Assembly: GCF_016907015.1 (NCBI RefSeq)
Contig: NZ_JAFBBE010000002.1
Location: forward strand, 1-64,000
DNA: 64,000 nucleotides
Origin: Oceanisphaera litoralis
Lineage (GTDB): Bacteria; Pseudomonadota; Gammaproteobacteria; Enterobacterales; Aeromonadaceae
Direction: 5' to 3'
Shown here: positions 7,548 through 16,710 of the stretch, in pieces
How positions within the stretch are numbered: the stretch's first letter is position 1
How the letters are laid out: each line of letters begins with the position of its first letter
The notes under the pieces: model-generated
Seen by the model: the letters and a program-made list of their open reading frames with translations, nothing else
Told to the model about the DNA's origin: nothing
Database searches by the model: none
Position numbers and translations under genes: made by a program

Positions 7548-9806
7548 TCAGGCCACGCAATCCACGAAGTAGCGGGTTTCCCCCTGCACTTCTTCGGATA
7601 CCAGACCGTGAATATAGGTTTCGAAGCCGGGGAAGCGGCTATTGAACTCGCGGGCGAATTTCAGGTAGCTGATGATGGTCTCGTTGAATACCTCACCGGG
7701 GATCAGCAGCGGAATACCCGGCGGGTAGGGTGCCACCATCACCGCCGTGGTGCGGCCGGCCAGATCGTCCAGCGGTACCCGCTCCATTTGCTTGTGCGCC
7801 ATCTTGGCGAAGGCATCGGCGGGCTTCATCGCCGGAACCAGATCCGACAGGTACATTTCCGTGGTCAGCCTGGCCACGTCGTTTTCCTTGTAGATCTGGT
7901 GGATTTGATCGCACAAATCGCGCAGGCCCACCCGCTCGTAGCTGGGGTTACCCTGAATGAACTTGGGTAACACCTTCCACAGGGGCACGTTGTTATCGTA
8001 ATCGTCCTTGAACTGCTGTAATTCGGTGACCATGCTGTTCCAGCGGCCCTTGGTGATGCCGATGGTGAACATGATAAAAAACGAATAGAGGCCGGTTTTT
8101 TCGATCACGATACCGTGCTCGGCCAGGTACTTGGTGACCACCACCGCCGGCATGCCGCTGTCGGAAAACTCGCCCTGCATGTTCAGGCCCGGCGTCAGTA
8201 TGGTTGCCTTGATGGGGTCGAGCAGGTTGAAGCCCGGCTCGACATCGCCAAAGCCGTGCCAGCTTTCGCCGGGGTGCAGCATCCAGGCATCGCGATCATC
8301 CAGGCCGTCATCGGTCAGATCGTCCGGTCCCCAGACCTGGAACCACCAGTCGCTGCCGTATTCATCCCCTACCTTGCGCATGGCGCGTCTAAACTCCAGT
8401 GCTTCCGCCAGCGACTCTTCCACCAGCGCGGTGCCACCGGGCTCTTCCATCATGGCCGCCGCCACATCGCAGGAGGCGATGATGGCGTACTGCGGACTGG
8501 TGGAGGTATGCATCAGATAGGCTTCGTTGAACACGTCGCGGTCGAGACGATTGGCCTCGCCGTCCTGTATCAGTATCTGTGACGCCTGCGACAGGCCGGC
8601 CAGCATCTTGTGGGTCGACTGGGTGGCAAACACCATAGAGTCCTGACAGCGGGGCCGGCCTTCGCCGATGGCATGGTAGTCGCCGTAGAAGTCGTGGAAG
8701 GCGGCGTGGGGCAGCCAGGCTTCGTCGAAGTGCAGGGTTTCTATTTCACCGTCGAGCAGATGCTTGATCTCTTCCACGTTATAGAGAATGCCGTCGTAGG
8801 TGGACTGGGTAATGGTCAGTACCCGCGGCTTGAGATCCGGATTCTTGGTCAGCAGCTCGCGGCAGAAGGGGTTGGCTTCCATCTTTTCACGGATGCGGGC
8901 CGGCTCGAACTCGCTGCGCGGTATGGGACCGATAATGCCGTAGTGGTTGCGGGTCGGCATCAGGAACACCGGCACGGCGCCGGTCATCATGATGGCGTGC
9001 AGTATCGACTTGTGACAGTTACGGTCGACCACCACTATGTCACCGGGCGCGACCGTGGAGTGCCACACTATCTTGTTGGAGGTGGAGGTGCCGTTGGTCA
9101 CAAAAAACAGGTGGTCGGCGTTGAAGATGCGGGCGGCATTGCGCTCGCTGGCCGCCACCGGGCCGGTGTGATCGAGCAACTGGCCTAGTTCGTCCACCGA
9201 GTTGCAGACATCGGCCCGCAGCATGTTTTCGCCGAAAAACTGGTGAAACATCTGTCCGACCGGGGATTTCAGAAAGGCGACCCCACCGGAGTGACCGGGG
9301 CAATGCCAGGAGTAGGAGCCGTCCTGGGCATAGTGGGTCAGGGCGCGGAAGAAGGGCGGCGCCAGGGTATCCAGGTAGCCCTTGGCTTCGCGAATAATAT
9401 GCCGGGCCACGAAGTCGGGGGTATCTTCGTGCATGTGAATGAAGCCATGCAATTCGCGCAGTATGGCATTGGGAATATGACGGGCGGTGCGGGTCTCGCC
9501 GTAAAGATAAATGGGGATATCCGGGTTGCGATGACGAATTTGCTCCACGAAGCGGCGTAACTGCTCCAGCACCGAATGGGCTTCTTCATGGCTGCCGGCC
9601 AGCTCTTCGTCGTCGATGGACAACACAAAGCCGGCAGCCCGGCTCTGCTGCTGGGCGAAGGAGGTCAGATCACCATAGCTGGTGTAACCCACCACATCCA
9701 TACCGGCCTTCTCGATGGCGGCTGCCAGTTCACGAATGCCCGAGCCGCTGGTGTTCTCGGAGCGAAAATCTTCATCGATAATGATGATGGGGAAATAAAA
9801 GCGCAT
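7548..9806 (-). CDS. PLP-dependent Lys/Arg/Orn decarboxylase
   Basis: A 752-residue fold-type I decarboxylase. Residues 1-130 form the response-regulator-like wing domain. The PLP domain shows SWHCPGHSGG (165-174), GTSTSNK (239-245), VDRNCHKS (260-267), LHFDEAW (358-364) and the Schiff-base lysine K400 in STHKM; the C-terminal domain ends at VDCVA. These enzymes decarboxylate lysine, arginine or ornithine to the diamine, for acid resistance or polyamine synthesis. By eye the sequence is closest to LdcA-type lysine decarboxylases and AdiA-type arginine decarboxylases, so the substrate is left open. No cognate antiporter gene (cadB, adiC, potE) adjoins it, which argues against a dedicated acid-resistance operon. 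Confidence 0.9.
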   Translation of the reverse strand: MRFYFPIIIIDEDFRSENTSGSGIRELAAAIEKAGMDVVGYTSYGDLTSFAQQQSRAAGFVLSIDDEELAGSHEEAHSVLEQLRRFVEQIRHRNPDIPIYLYGETRTARHIPNAILRELHGFIHMHEDTPDFVARHIIREAKGYLDTLAPPFFRALTHYAQDGSYSWHCPGHSGGVAFLKSPVGQMFHQFFGENMLRADVCNSVDELGQLLDHTGPVAASERNAARIFNADHLFFVTNGTSTSNKIVWHSTVAPGDIVVVDRNCHKSILHAIMMTGAVPVFLMPTRNHYGIIGPIPRSEFEPARIREKMEANPFCRELLTKNPDLKPRVLTITQSTYDGILYNVEEIKHLLDGEIETLHFDEAWLPHAAFHDFYGDYHAIGEGRPRCQDSMVFATQSTHKMLAGLSQASQILIQDGEANRLDRDVFNEAYLMHTSTSPQYAIIASCDVAAAMMEEPGGTALVEESLAEALEFRRAMRKVGDEYGSDWWFQVWGPDDLTDDGLDDRDAWMLHPGESWHGFGDVEPGFNLLDPIKATILTPGLNMQGEFSDSGMPAVVVTKYLAEHGIVIEKTGLYSFFIMFTIGITKGRWNSMVTELQQFKDDYDNNVPLWKVLPKFIQGNPSYERVGLRDLCDQIHQIYKENDVARLTTEMYLSDLVPAMKPADAFAKMAHKQMERVPLDDLAGRTTAVMVAPYPPGIPLLIPGEVFNETIISYLKFAREFNSRFPGFETYIHGLVSEEVQGETRYFVDCVA

Positions 9807-10014
9807 CGGGTTTCCTTGAGTTTCCGGTAAAGATGCTCGATAGCCGAGCCCGTCCTGAGCCTATTCTACTGCTTAGTGTCGGGGCTGACAAAAATGGTTA
9901 TGCACTACAGTTGATTAAAAATGAGGAACAAGTGGAAGGAGCCGGTCCACTGGAAATCCCGGTGAACTGCAGGCACTATTTGCAGCCACCCTTCCCTGAT
10001 GATGACGAGCTTCG

Positions 10015-10617
10015 ATGAACTTGATGGCTAACGCCGCCGGCGGGCTGCTGGCCGCGGTGGTACTGACCGGCTGTGCCGCCTCTCCGCCCCGCAACCCGGA
10101 AAATATCTGCGCCATTTTCGAGCAGCACGACAACTGGTACCAGGCGGCCACCGATACGCGGGAAAAATGGGGCGCGCCGGTACACGTCACCATGGCGATG
10201 ATGTATCAGGAAAGCAGCTTCATACACGATGCCCGGCCACCGATGCGTTATTTTCTGTTCATTCCCTACGGTCGGGCCTCCAGTGCCTACGGCTATGCCC
10301 AGGCCAAAGACGAGACCTGGGCCGATTATCAGCGCGAAAGCGGCAACGGCTGGTCGAGTCGAGACGACTTCGACGATGCCATGGATTTCATGGGCTGGTA
10401 CATGAGCAAGACCACTAAAATCAACGGTGTGTCGAAGTGGGATGCCTATGGCCAGTACTTGAACTATCACGAAGGCTGGGGTGGCTACCGTCGCGGTAGC
10501 CACCAACGCAAAGGCTGGCTGCTGAAAACATCACGCAAGGTCGAGGCTCGCGCCAAACGCTACGCGAGCCAGTACTGGCAATGCAAAGACAGCTTAAACC
10601 GCGGCTGGTTTGGCTGA
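10015..10617 (+). CDS. Lipoprotein with lytic-transglycosylase-like (SLT) domain
   Basis: A 200-residue putative outer-membrane lipoprotein. The signal peptide ends in a lipobox VLTGC with C20 as lipidated residue. An SLT-like region follows: [10 protein letters not shown] at about 60-69, with E66 in the position of the catalytic Glu, then [13 protein letters not shown] and [10 protein letters not shown] near residue 155. Such proteins cleave the glycan strands of peptidoglycan. Activity is inferred from the pattern; the protein is shorter than the classical Mlt enzymes. The start could also be the in-frame ATG at 10024; neither has a strong ribosome-binding site. Its 3' end overlaps the convergent dsdA 3' end by 24 bases. 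Confidence 0.75.
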   Translation: MNLMANAAGGLLAAVVLTGCAASPPRNPENICAIFEQHDNWYQAATDTREKWGAPVHVTMAMMYQESSFIHDARPPMRYFLFIPYGRASSAYGYAQAKDETWADYQRESGNGWSSRDDFDDAMDFMGWYMSKTTKINGVSKWDAYGQYLNYHEGWGGYRRGSHQRKGWLLKTSRKVEARAKRYASQYWQCKDSLNRGWFG

Positions 10618-11964
10618 GGCGGCTTGGGTCAGGTAGCGGGCCATCTCCGCCTCGGGCACCATGCCGCCGCCGGTGGCCCACACCAGGTGATGAGCCCGGG
10701 CCATCCGCGCCGGGGTCAGTCCCTGCCGCTGACGGTAGCCTTCGGTCTCGCTCGATACCCTGATAGGTCCCGGCATGCCGGCAAGGGCCGAGGGCTCCAG
10801 GCGAATGTTTTCCTGTTCGCTCAGTAAGCCCAGCAGGCTCAGCATCTCATCATCGCTCAGGGTATAGAAGCCGTCGAGCATGGGCGCCATGGTGCGACCG
10901 ACAAAGCCGGAGGCGCGGCCCACGGCCAGGCCGTCGGCGGCAGTGCGATTGTCGATACCGAGATCCTGTACCGCTATATGGTCGTGCAGGCCGGTATAGA
11001 CCCCCAGCAACATGCAGGGTGAGTGGGTCGGCTCGGCAAAGATGCAATGTACCGCGTCGCCAAAGGCCAGTTTGAGGCCAAAGGCCACGCCGCCGGGGCC
11101 GCCGCCCACGCCACAGGGCAGATAGACGAACAGCGGATGCTCCTTGTCGACCCTGATATGTTGCTGGGCCAACTGGGCCTTGAGCCGCTCCCCGGCGACC
11201 GCGTAGCCCAGGAACAGCTGTACCGAGTTTTCATCGTCCACAAAGTGACAATTCGGGTCCTGTTCGGCTTCCGCCCGGCCCTGGGCCACCGCCACCGAGT
11301 AGTCACTCTCGTATTCCACCACGGTTACCCCGTGGCTGCGGAGCATGTCCTTTTTCCACTGGCGGGCATCGGCCGACATGTGCACGCTGGCCTTGAAGCC
11401 CAGTTTGGCACTGATGATGCCGATAGAGAGCCCCAGGTTGCCGGTGGAGCCGACCGCGACACTGTAGCGGCCGAAGAACTCGCGAAACGCTTCGCTGTGC
11501 AGCCGGGCATAATCGTCGTCCAGATGCAGAAGACCGGCTTTCAGTGCCAGTTTTTCCGCGTGTTGCAACACCTCGTAGATGCCGCCGCGGGCCTTGATCG
11601 AGCCGGAAATGGGCAACTGACTGTCCAGCTTCAGCAGCAGGGTGCCGTCGATGGACTGCTCGTATCGTTCGGCCAGCGCCTGTTGCATGGCCGGAATGGT
11701 CTGCACCGGCGATTCCAGCAGGCCGCCGCCGGCCCGGGTCTCGGGAAAGGCGGCGCAGAAATAGCGGGCAAAACGGCTCAGTCGCCGGCTGGCATCGGCC
11801 ACGTCACCGGCGGTCAGACCCACGGCAGACAACGCCTGTTCGACCGGTTTTCGTTCCGGATTGAACCAGCTGAGCGGTTGCAGCGCCATCAGCGAATCGA
11901 CCAGAGGATGAGTCTGGCAGAGAGTGGCGATAGCTTCTCTGGAATAGCAGGGGTGTGAATGCAT
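10594..11964 (-). CDS. dsdA: D-serine ammonia-lyase (D-serine dehydratase)
   Basis: Converts D-serine to pyruvate and ammonia with PLP. It has 456 residues, slightly longer than the E. coli enzyme. The PLP lysine is K124 in SGSIKARGG; a glycine-rich phosphate loop ([10 protein letters not shown]) lies near residue 285, and [13 protein letters not shown] near residue 170. It is downstream of agcS on the same strand with a 90-base gap, so it may be co-transcribed or have its own promoter; a CRP-like site sits in that gap. No dsdC regulator or dsdX permease adjoins it, so AgcS is the likely transporter. The last 24 bases overlap the convergent lipoprotein gene. Confidence 0.92.
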   Translation of the reverse strand: MHSHPCYSREAIATLCQTHPLVDSLMALQPLSWFNPERKPVEQALSAVGLTAGDVADASRRLSRFARYFCAAFPETRAGGGLLESPVQTIPAMQQALAERYEQSIDGTLLLKLDSQLPISGSIKARGGIYEVLQHAEKLALKAGLLHLDDDYARLHSEAFREFFGRYSVAVGSTGNLGLSIGIISAKLGFKASVHMSADARQWKKDMLRSHGVTVVEYESDYSVAVAQGRAEAEQDPNCHFVDDENSVQLFLGYAVAGERLKAQLAQQHIRVDKEHPLFVYLPCGVGGGPGGVAFGLKLAFGDAVHCIFAEPTHSPCMLLGVYTGLHDHIAVQDLGIDNRTAADGLAVGRASGFVGRTMAPMLDGFYTLSDDEMLSLLGLLSEQENIRLEPSALAGMPGPIRVSSETEGYRQRQGLTPARMARAHHLVWATGGGMVPEAEMARYLTQAASAKPAAV

Positions 11965-12043
11965 GGTATCGAGTCCTGAAAGTGGGCTCGGGCCAGTATA
12001 TCAGCCGGGAAGGAGATGGCTGTAGTGATGCCACCCCTCCCCG

Positions 12044-12057
12044 GTGATAAAGATCAC
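12044..12057 (-). promoter_or_regulatory. Candidate CRP-type operator upstream of dsdA
   Basis: GTGA-N6-TCAC, a perfect match to the symmetric core of the CRP consensus, centred about 86 bases before the dsdA start and overlapping the agcS stop. The outer bases do not match well. CRP activation of D-serine genes is known in E. coli; use here is inferred. Confidence 0.35.
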
Positions 12058-13385
12058 TGTTTGGCGAAGTACTCTCTGGTTAGGCGGAATACTATGGGAC
12101 TCAGCAGGGCCAGTGCAATCAGGTTGGGAATGGCCATCATGGCGTTCATGGTATCGGCCATCAACCAGATAAACTCCAGCGACTGGGTGGCACCGATGGG
12201 CAGGGCCAGCACCCAGGCGATACGAAACGGCACTATCGCCTTGACGCCAAACAGAAACTGCACGCATTTCTCGCCATAGAAACTCCAGCCGAGGATGGTG
12301 GTAAAGGCGAAGATGGCCAGGGCTACCGCCACTATGTATTCCCCGCCGGGAATGGCGAGCGAGAAGGCCAGGGTGGTCAGCGACGCCCCGGCTTCACCGC
12401 TGGTCCAGCTGCCGGTGACGATAATGGCCAGGCCGGTAATGGAGCAGACGATGATGGTATCGATAAAGGTACCCAGCATGGCGATCAGACCCTGGCGTAC
12501 CGGGCTGTCGGTTTTGGCGGCGGCATGGGCGATGGGCGCACTGCCGAGGCCGGCCTCGTTGGAAAAGACCCCGCGTGCTACCCCGAAACGAATGGCGGCC
12601 CACACGGCGGCGCCGGCAAAGCCGCCCTGGGCGGCGATGGGGCTGAAGGCATGTTCGATGATCAGGCCGAAGGCGGCGGGAATCGCCTCCAGGTTAACGG
12701 CCAGTACCACAATGCCGGCACTGAAATAGGCCACCGTCATCAGCGGCACCAGCTTGCCGGCCACCTCGGAGATCCAGCGAATACCGCCGATCAGTACCAT
12801 GCCCACCAGCACCATCAGCACTATGCCGGTGGTGACATGGGAAATGCCGAAGGAGGAGTCGAGGGCATCGGCTACCGAGTTGGCCTGCACCGTATTGCCG
12901 ATACCGAAACCGGCGATACCGCCGAAGATGGCGAAGGCGACCCCCAGCCAAGCCCACTTGGCACCAAGTCCGTTCTTGATGTAGTACATGGGGCCGCCGA
13001 CGTGGTTACCGAGTTTGTCGGTTTCCCGATACTTGACCGCACACACTGCCTCGGCATATTTGGTGGCCATACCGACCAGGGCGGTCATCCACATCCAGAA
13101 CAGGGCGCCGGGCCCGCCGAAGAAGATGGCGGTGGCGACCCCGGCGATGTTACCTGTCCCTATGGTGGCGGACAGCGCCGTCATCAGGGCATTGAAAGGC
13201 GAGATTTCACCACTGCCGGCTTCGGCTTTGGAAAACAGCAGCCTGAAGCCGGTCCCCAGTTTGCGGATGGGCATCAGGCCGAGCCCCAGCTGCAGGTAGA
13301 GGCCGAGCCCCAGAATACCCACCAGCATGGGCACGCCCCAGACGACGCCGTTGATTTTAGTCAGTAATTCGGTAAGCAGTTCCAT
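12054..13385 (-). CDS. Sodium:alanine (amino acid) symporter, AgcS family
   Basis: Inner-membrane Na+-coupled carrier of 443 residues with about ten membrane helices. The family motifs SATIGTGNIAGVATAIFFGGPGA and the MWMTALVGMATKYAEAV segment lie in the first third. The start at 13385 is chosen because AGGAG stands 8-9 bases upstream; the in-frame ATG at 13403 has no such site. Family members move L-alanine, glycine and in some cases D-alanine. Lying directly upstream of dsdA on the same strand, this carrier may import D-serine or D-alanine. The 87-base upstream region contains a CAGGA/TCCTG hairpin. Confidence 0.9.
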   Translation of the reverse strand: MELLTELLTKINGVVWGVPMLVGILGLGLYLQLGLGLMPIRKLGTGFRLLFSKAEAGSGEISPFNALMTALSATIGTGNIAGVATAIFFGGPGALFWMWMTALVGMATKYAEAVCAVKYRETDKLGNHVGGPMYYIKNGLGAKWAWLGVAFAIFGGIAGFGIGNTVQANSVADALDSSFGISHVTTGIVLMVLVGMVLIGGIRWISEVAGKLVPLMTVAYFSAGIVVLAVNLEAIPAAFGLIIEHAFSPIAAQGGFAGAAVWAAIRFGVARGVFSNEAGLGSAPIAHAAAKTDSPVRQGLIAMLGTFIDTIIVCSITGLAIIVTGSWTSGEAGASLTTLAFSLAIPGGEYIVAVALAIFAFTTILGWSFYGEKCVQFLFGVKAIVPFRIAWVLALPIGATQSLEFIWLMADTMNAMMAIPNLIALALLSPIVFRLTREYFAKQ

Positions 13386-13472
13386 CTGCGCGACTCCTCG
13401 CATGAATAATATTGAATCAACAGGACTTTCCTGTACTAGCCTAGCGCTCTTTTCGAGAAATGAATAATGATT

Positions 13473-15542
13473 TTATGTTTCGGATGGAGCCGAAAAAAAA
13501 TGGCGCAGCAGCTGGCGACATTGCTGGATGACGGCTTTCTGACCGGACAGCCCCTGTTGTCGAGCCACCTCGGCGGGAAGGGCACCGGGTGTCAGTAGCG
13601 CATGGAGCAGCGCTTGCTGGTGCCGGGACAGGGGCACAAGCGGCGCATTCTCCTGTATGAAACGGACCAGTGCCGGTCTATCGCACAACAGATCCCGGTG
13701 GCAGAAGGCGAAGTCATGGGCAATGGCGCTATCCCGCGCCGCCGTCGAGGCAGGTGCGGGCAGTTTCAGGTGCTGCCACCAGGTATCCGGCAGTTCTCGC
13801 AACAGCCCCCGGCGGTAAAAGGCCAGGTTGGCGCTGAACTGACCTTGCCACAACGGCAAAGCCTGCCGGGCGGCATCGGAACAGGGCCACAGCATCATGG
13901 CCGCATGCAGGCCGCTGACCCCGTCGGTGCCCAGGCCGATACGCACGGCAGCGAAGCCGTTGTTTTGCCAGAAGTCCAGCAACTCCGGGCTGGCGCCGAA
14001 GCTGGCACCGAGAAAGTCGCATTGGTCCTGTTGCATCCCTTGTTGCAGCCCCTGTTGCAGCCAGCTCAGCAGTTGTGACCCTATGCCCTGCTGCTGGCAA
14101 TGGGGATGCACCACGATGCGCATCACCCGCTGATAAGAGAACCGGCAGGCCTCCTCTATGCCGCCATGGAAGCTCAGCGACTGGGGCAGCAGGTGGCCGC
14201 GAGGGCGGCGCTGGCCGCGCCAGATGGCTTGAGCGAGCGTGGGGGCAAGCGTGCCCTCCCGGGTCAACAGGGCGGCGGCCACCGGAATGCCGGCACGAAA
14301 GGCCACCGCCAGACTCAGCTCGGGAGCATCCAGCAGGTGGCGCAGATCGCTGGGGCGGGTTTGATAGTGAGCCAGGGTCAGCAGACCGAACAGTTGTTGC
14401 AACAGGCGGTCATCGTCCAGAAACTGCTGACGGCTGACCCAGCCCATGCTCAATTCACCTTTTCGGGGGGGCGTGATCGGGTCCGCATCGAGGGCCAGCA
14501 GCCGGAATACCAGCGGTTCCAGCGGATCTTGCGGGCTCCAGCGTGCAGGCATATCCAGGTGCACCTTCTGCCAGTCTGGCGCCAGCGTCGTCAGCGCCGG
14601 CTGAAACTTCAGCTGAAAGCCGAGCCCGGTCCCTTCGTAGCCGTGCTCTGTGCTGGCGAAAATACAGCAATAGCGTCGGGCCAGGGTCAGCAGCATGGGC
14701 ACCGGAATAGCGGCGGCTTCGTCTACCAGCAGTATGTCTGCGTCTGGCCGTTGGGCCAGCAGGGTGTCCGGGGCAATAAAGTCCAGCGGCCCATCACAGT
14801 GCGCCAGCGCCTGGGCGGTAGCGCCCGGGCTGGGGGCGGTCAGCAATACCCGATAACCGGCGGCGAGCCATCGCCCGGCCGCGAGTCCGAGCAGGCTGGA
14901 CTTGCCCCGGCCCCGATCGGCGGTCAGCACCAGCGGTTGTCGGCGGCGGGCGGCGTGCAGCAGCATCATCAGCGCATGGCGTTGCTGCGGGTTCAGGCAG
15001 CCACGGCGGTCGCGCTCACGCCGCCAGGGAGCGGGGGACAAATCGGGCAGGGGGGGGAAGGGGGCTTCTTGCCGCCAGAACAGTACCGCGGTGTCTTGTT
15101 GTAGCAGAGTGGCAAAGCGATGCAGAAAAGGGCTGTCGAGCCCGGCAGCCTGCTCCGGCAGGGCTACATAACGCACCAGATCCGGGTCCGCATACGTCGG
15201 CCATTCGCGCAGCGGCGGGCACAGCAGCAGCAGCATGCCCCCGGCCACCAGAGTGCCGACGGCGGCGCCGAAGGCATCCGGATGCAGGCCGCTATAGGCA
15301 TTGAACACCAGGCTGTCGTATTCCCGGCCGAGCGCGCCCTGAAACTTGCCGATGGCACAGGACGCCTGGTCTGCGGGGGCCTGTCCCAGCCAGAGAGTCC
15401 TGGCCTCACCATGACGGCCAGCGAGCTCCCGGGCCTGCGTCATGGCCCAGTCTTCGTTGCCACTCAGCACCAGCAGGCGGCGTTCGCCGTTGTGCCGCAA
15501 CTGCCGGCGCCAATGAGACCATTCAGTCAAAAATGCGTTCAC
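13473..15542 (-). CDS. tmcA: tRNA(Met) cytidine acetyltransferase TmcA
   Basis: Acetylates N4 of the wobble cytidine C34 of elongator tRNA(Met), using acetyl-CoA and ATP. It has 689 residues. An N-terminal DUF1726-like region is followed by a helicase module with Walker A TADRGRGKSS (207-216) and the Walker B-like ILLVDEAAAIP near residue 275, then a GNAT acetyltransferase domain at about 430-560 with RIVVHPHCQQQGIGSQLL, and a C-terminal tRNA-binding tail. It starts with GTG at 15542, inside the 3' end of the HlyU-type gene (20-base overlap), so the two are probably translationally coupled. Confidence 0.92.
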   Translation of the reverse strand: MNAFLTEWSHWRRQLRHNGERRLLVLSGNEDWAMTQARELAGRHGEARTLWLGQAPADQASCAIGKFQGALGREYDSLVFNAYSGLHPDAFGAAVGTLVAGGMLLLLCPPLREWPTYADPDLVRYVALPEQAAGLDSPFLHRFATLLQQDTAVLFWRQEAPFPPLPDLSPAPWRRERDRRGCLNPQQRHALMMLLHAARRRQPLVLTADRGRGKSSLLGLAAGRWLAAGYRVLLTAPSPGATAQALAHCDGPLDFIAPDTLLAQRPDADILLVDEAAAIPVPMLLTLARRYCCIFASTEHGYEGTGLGFQLKFQPALTTLAPDWQKVHLDMPARWSPQDPLEPLVFRLLALDADPITPPRKGELSMGWVSRQQFLDDDRLLQQLFGLLTLAHYQTRPSDLRHLLDAPELSLAVAFRAGIPVAAALLTREGTLAPTLAQAIWRGQRRPRGHLLPQSLSFHGGIEEACRFSYQRVMRIVVHPHCQQQGIGSQLLSWLQQGLQQGMQQDQCDFLGASFGASPELLDFWQNNGFAAVRIGLGTDGVSGLHAAMMLWPCSDAARQALPLWQGQFSANLAFYRRGLLRELPDTWWQHLKLPAPASTAARDSAIAHDFAFCHRDLLCDRPALVRFIQENAPLVPLSRHQQALLHALLTPGALPAEVARQQGLSGQKAVIQQCRQLLRHFFSAPSET

Positions 15543-15804
15543 CCTGTTCGTCGATGACCCGCCTGGCCTTGGCTATCATCAGCTCGGCTGCCTGTTCGGC
15601 CGATGGCAGCACATCCGAGCGGATCAGCCGATATTCCTGCAATTCCCCGTCTTTGAGCCGGGTGATGCGACCGTGCAGCCGGTACTGGCCGCCCTCGGCC
15701 ATGGGTTCGGGATGGATGTCGAAGCCCCGGTAAGACTCGGGCTCAACATCGGGTGTTGTCGTGGAGGCGCCTTGCGCGAACCATTTCTTCAGCCAGTTGA
15801 ACAT
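15523..15804 (-). CDS. HlyU-family small protein
   Basis: 93 residues from the ATG at 15804. The open frame extends to 15843, but the shorter form starts with MFNWLKKWF, as family members usually do with an amphipathic start. The core YRGFDIHPEPMAEGGQYRLHG, then EYRLIRSDVLPSAEQA and a terminal ERIFD, match the HlyU family annotated as transcriptional regulators. That name is by family convention; no helix-turn-helix is obvious and the biochemical role is poorly defined. The 3' end overlaps tmcA by 20 bases. Confidence 0.72.
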   Translation of the reverse strand: MFNWLKKWFAQGASTTTPDVEPESYRGFDIHPEPMAEGGQYRLHGRITRLKDGELQEYRLIRSDVLPSAEQAAELMIAKARRVIDEQGERIFD

Positions 15805-15863
15805 GGTGATGAATTTTCCTGTCACAGTGAATAACATCGTCAATAAAAAAGGCGCAGCCGTGT

Positions 15864-15892
15864 CAATAAAAAAGGCGCCGCTGTGGCGCCTT
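15864..15892 (-). terminator. Intrinsic terminator of crr
   Basis: AAGGCGCC / GGCGCCTT stem with a 5-nt loop followed on the minus strand by a T6 run, 17 bases after the crr stop. A second GGCGC-poly(T) stretch (about 15845-15855) repeats the tail. Confidence 0.85.
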
Positions 15893-15908
15893 GCAGCCGC
15901 AGACCGGG

Positions 15909-16418
15909 TTATTTCCTGACGCGCATGATCACGTCTTCGGCTTGGGTCACGGCACCGCTTTGCTTGGTGACTTCCCTGACCTCATCCATGTTGGAAATGA
16001 CCACCGGAGTCAGGGTGGATCTGGCCTTGGTTTCCAGTAGCGCGAGATCGAACTCGATGATGGTGTCGCCTTTTTTCACCTGCTGACCTTCCCGGGCGAT
16101 GCGGGTAAACCCTTCGCCCTTGAGCTCCACGGTGTCGATGCCGAAGTGAACGAAGAGCTCCAGGCCGGTGTCGGATTCGATAGAGAAGGCATGATTGGTT
16201 TCGAATATCTTGCCGATGGTGCCGTCGCAGGGGGCAACCAGCTTGTTGCCGCTGGGTTTGATGGCGATGCCGTCACCCACTATTTTTTCGGCAAACACCA
16301 CATCCGGTACCTCTTCGATAGGAACAAGCTCACCGGAAAGGGGGGAAAAAATATCGATACCGCTGCTCTCACCGGTATCGTCAGACACCATTCTTTTCAG
16401 TTTTTCGAACAGACCCAT
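15909..16418 (-). CDS. crr: PTS glucose-specific enzyme IIA (EIIA-Glc)
   Basis: Phosphocarrier that passes phosphate from HPr to sugar permeases and controls adenylate cyclase and permeases (inducer exclusion). It has 169 residues: the N-terminal amphipathic helix [10 protein letters not shown] is present, H76 (NHAFSI) and the phosphorylated H91 (LFVHFGI) match the two active-site histidines. The start at 16418 has AGGAG 9 bases upstream; the longer frame to 16514 has no family support. In enterobacteria and Aeromonas crr follows ptsH and ptsI; here the upstream gene is cysK and both pts genes are absent from the interval. Confidence 0.94.
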   Translation of the reverse strand: MGLFEKLKRMVSDDTGESSGIDIFSPLSGELVPIEEVPDVVFAEKIVGDGIAIKPSGNKLVAPCDGTIGKIFETNHAFSIESDTGLELFVHFGIDTVELKGEGFTRIAREGQQVKKGDTIIEFDLALLETKARSTLTPVVISNMDEVREVTKQSGAVTQAEDVIMRVRK

Positions 16419-16710
16419 ATTATCAGCTCCTGGCATTATTTGATGATGATGATAACAGACGGACTTTACCGAGAAAAAGAGGCAGGCCGATCCGAAAATA
16501 TCAAGCTTGGGCAAAGGCTTTCATCATTGTAGGGGCTGAGGCGCCAATGTACATGGGGAGTGTGGGGCTGGAGCTCAATATTCGCTATCTGACGAAGGCG
16601 GCAGAGTGCACCGCATTCGCAAACGGCATTCCCGCAGGCGGAAATGCCGTTTGATGATTGCATCGAGGCTGGCCACCAGGCGGGTTGTCAGTGGCCAGTG
16701 ATGTGTTCGA
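16419..16710. other. cysK-crr gap, ptsHI missing; imperfect hairpin at 16621-16652
   Basis: 292 bases with no credible gene. A stable hairpin (AAACGGCATT / AATGCCGTTT, extended by CCGC/GCGG) lies 58 bases after the cysK stop and may end cysK transcription, though no T-run follows. The remainder should hold the crr promoter. No HPr or enzyme I fragment is recognisable in any frame. Confidence 0.6.
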
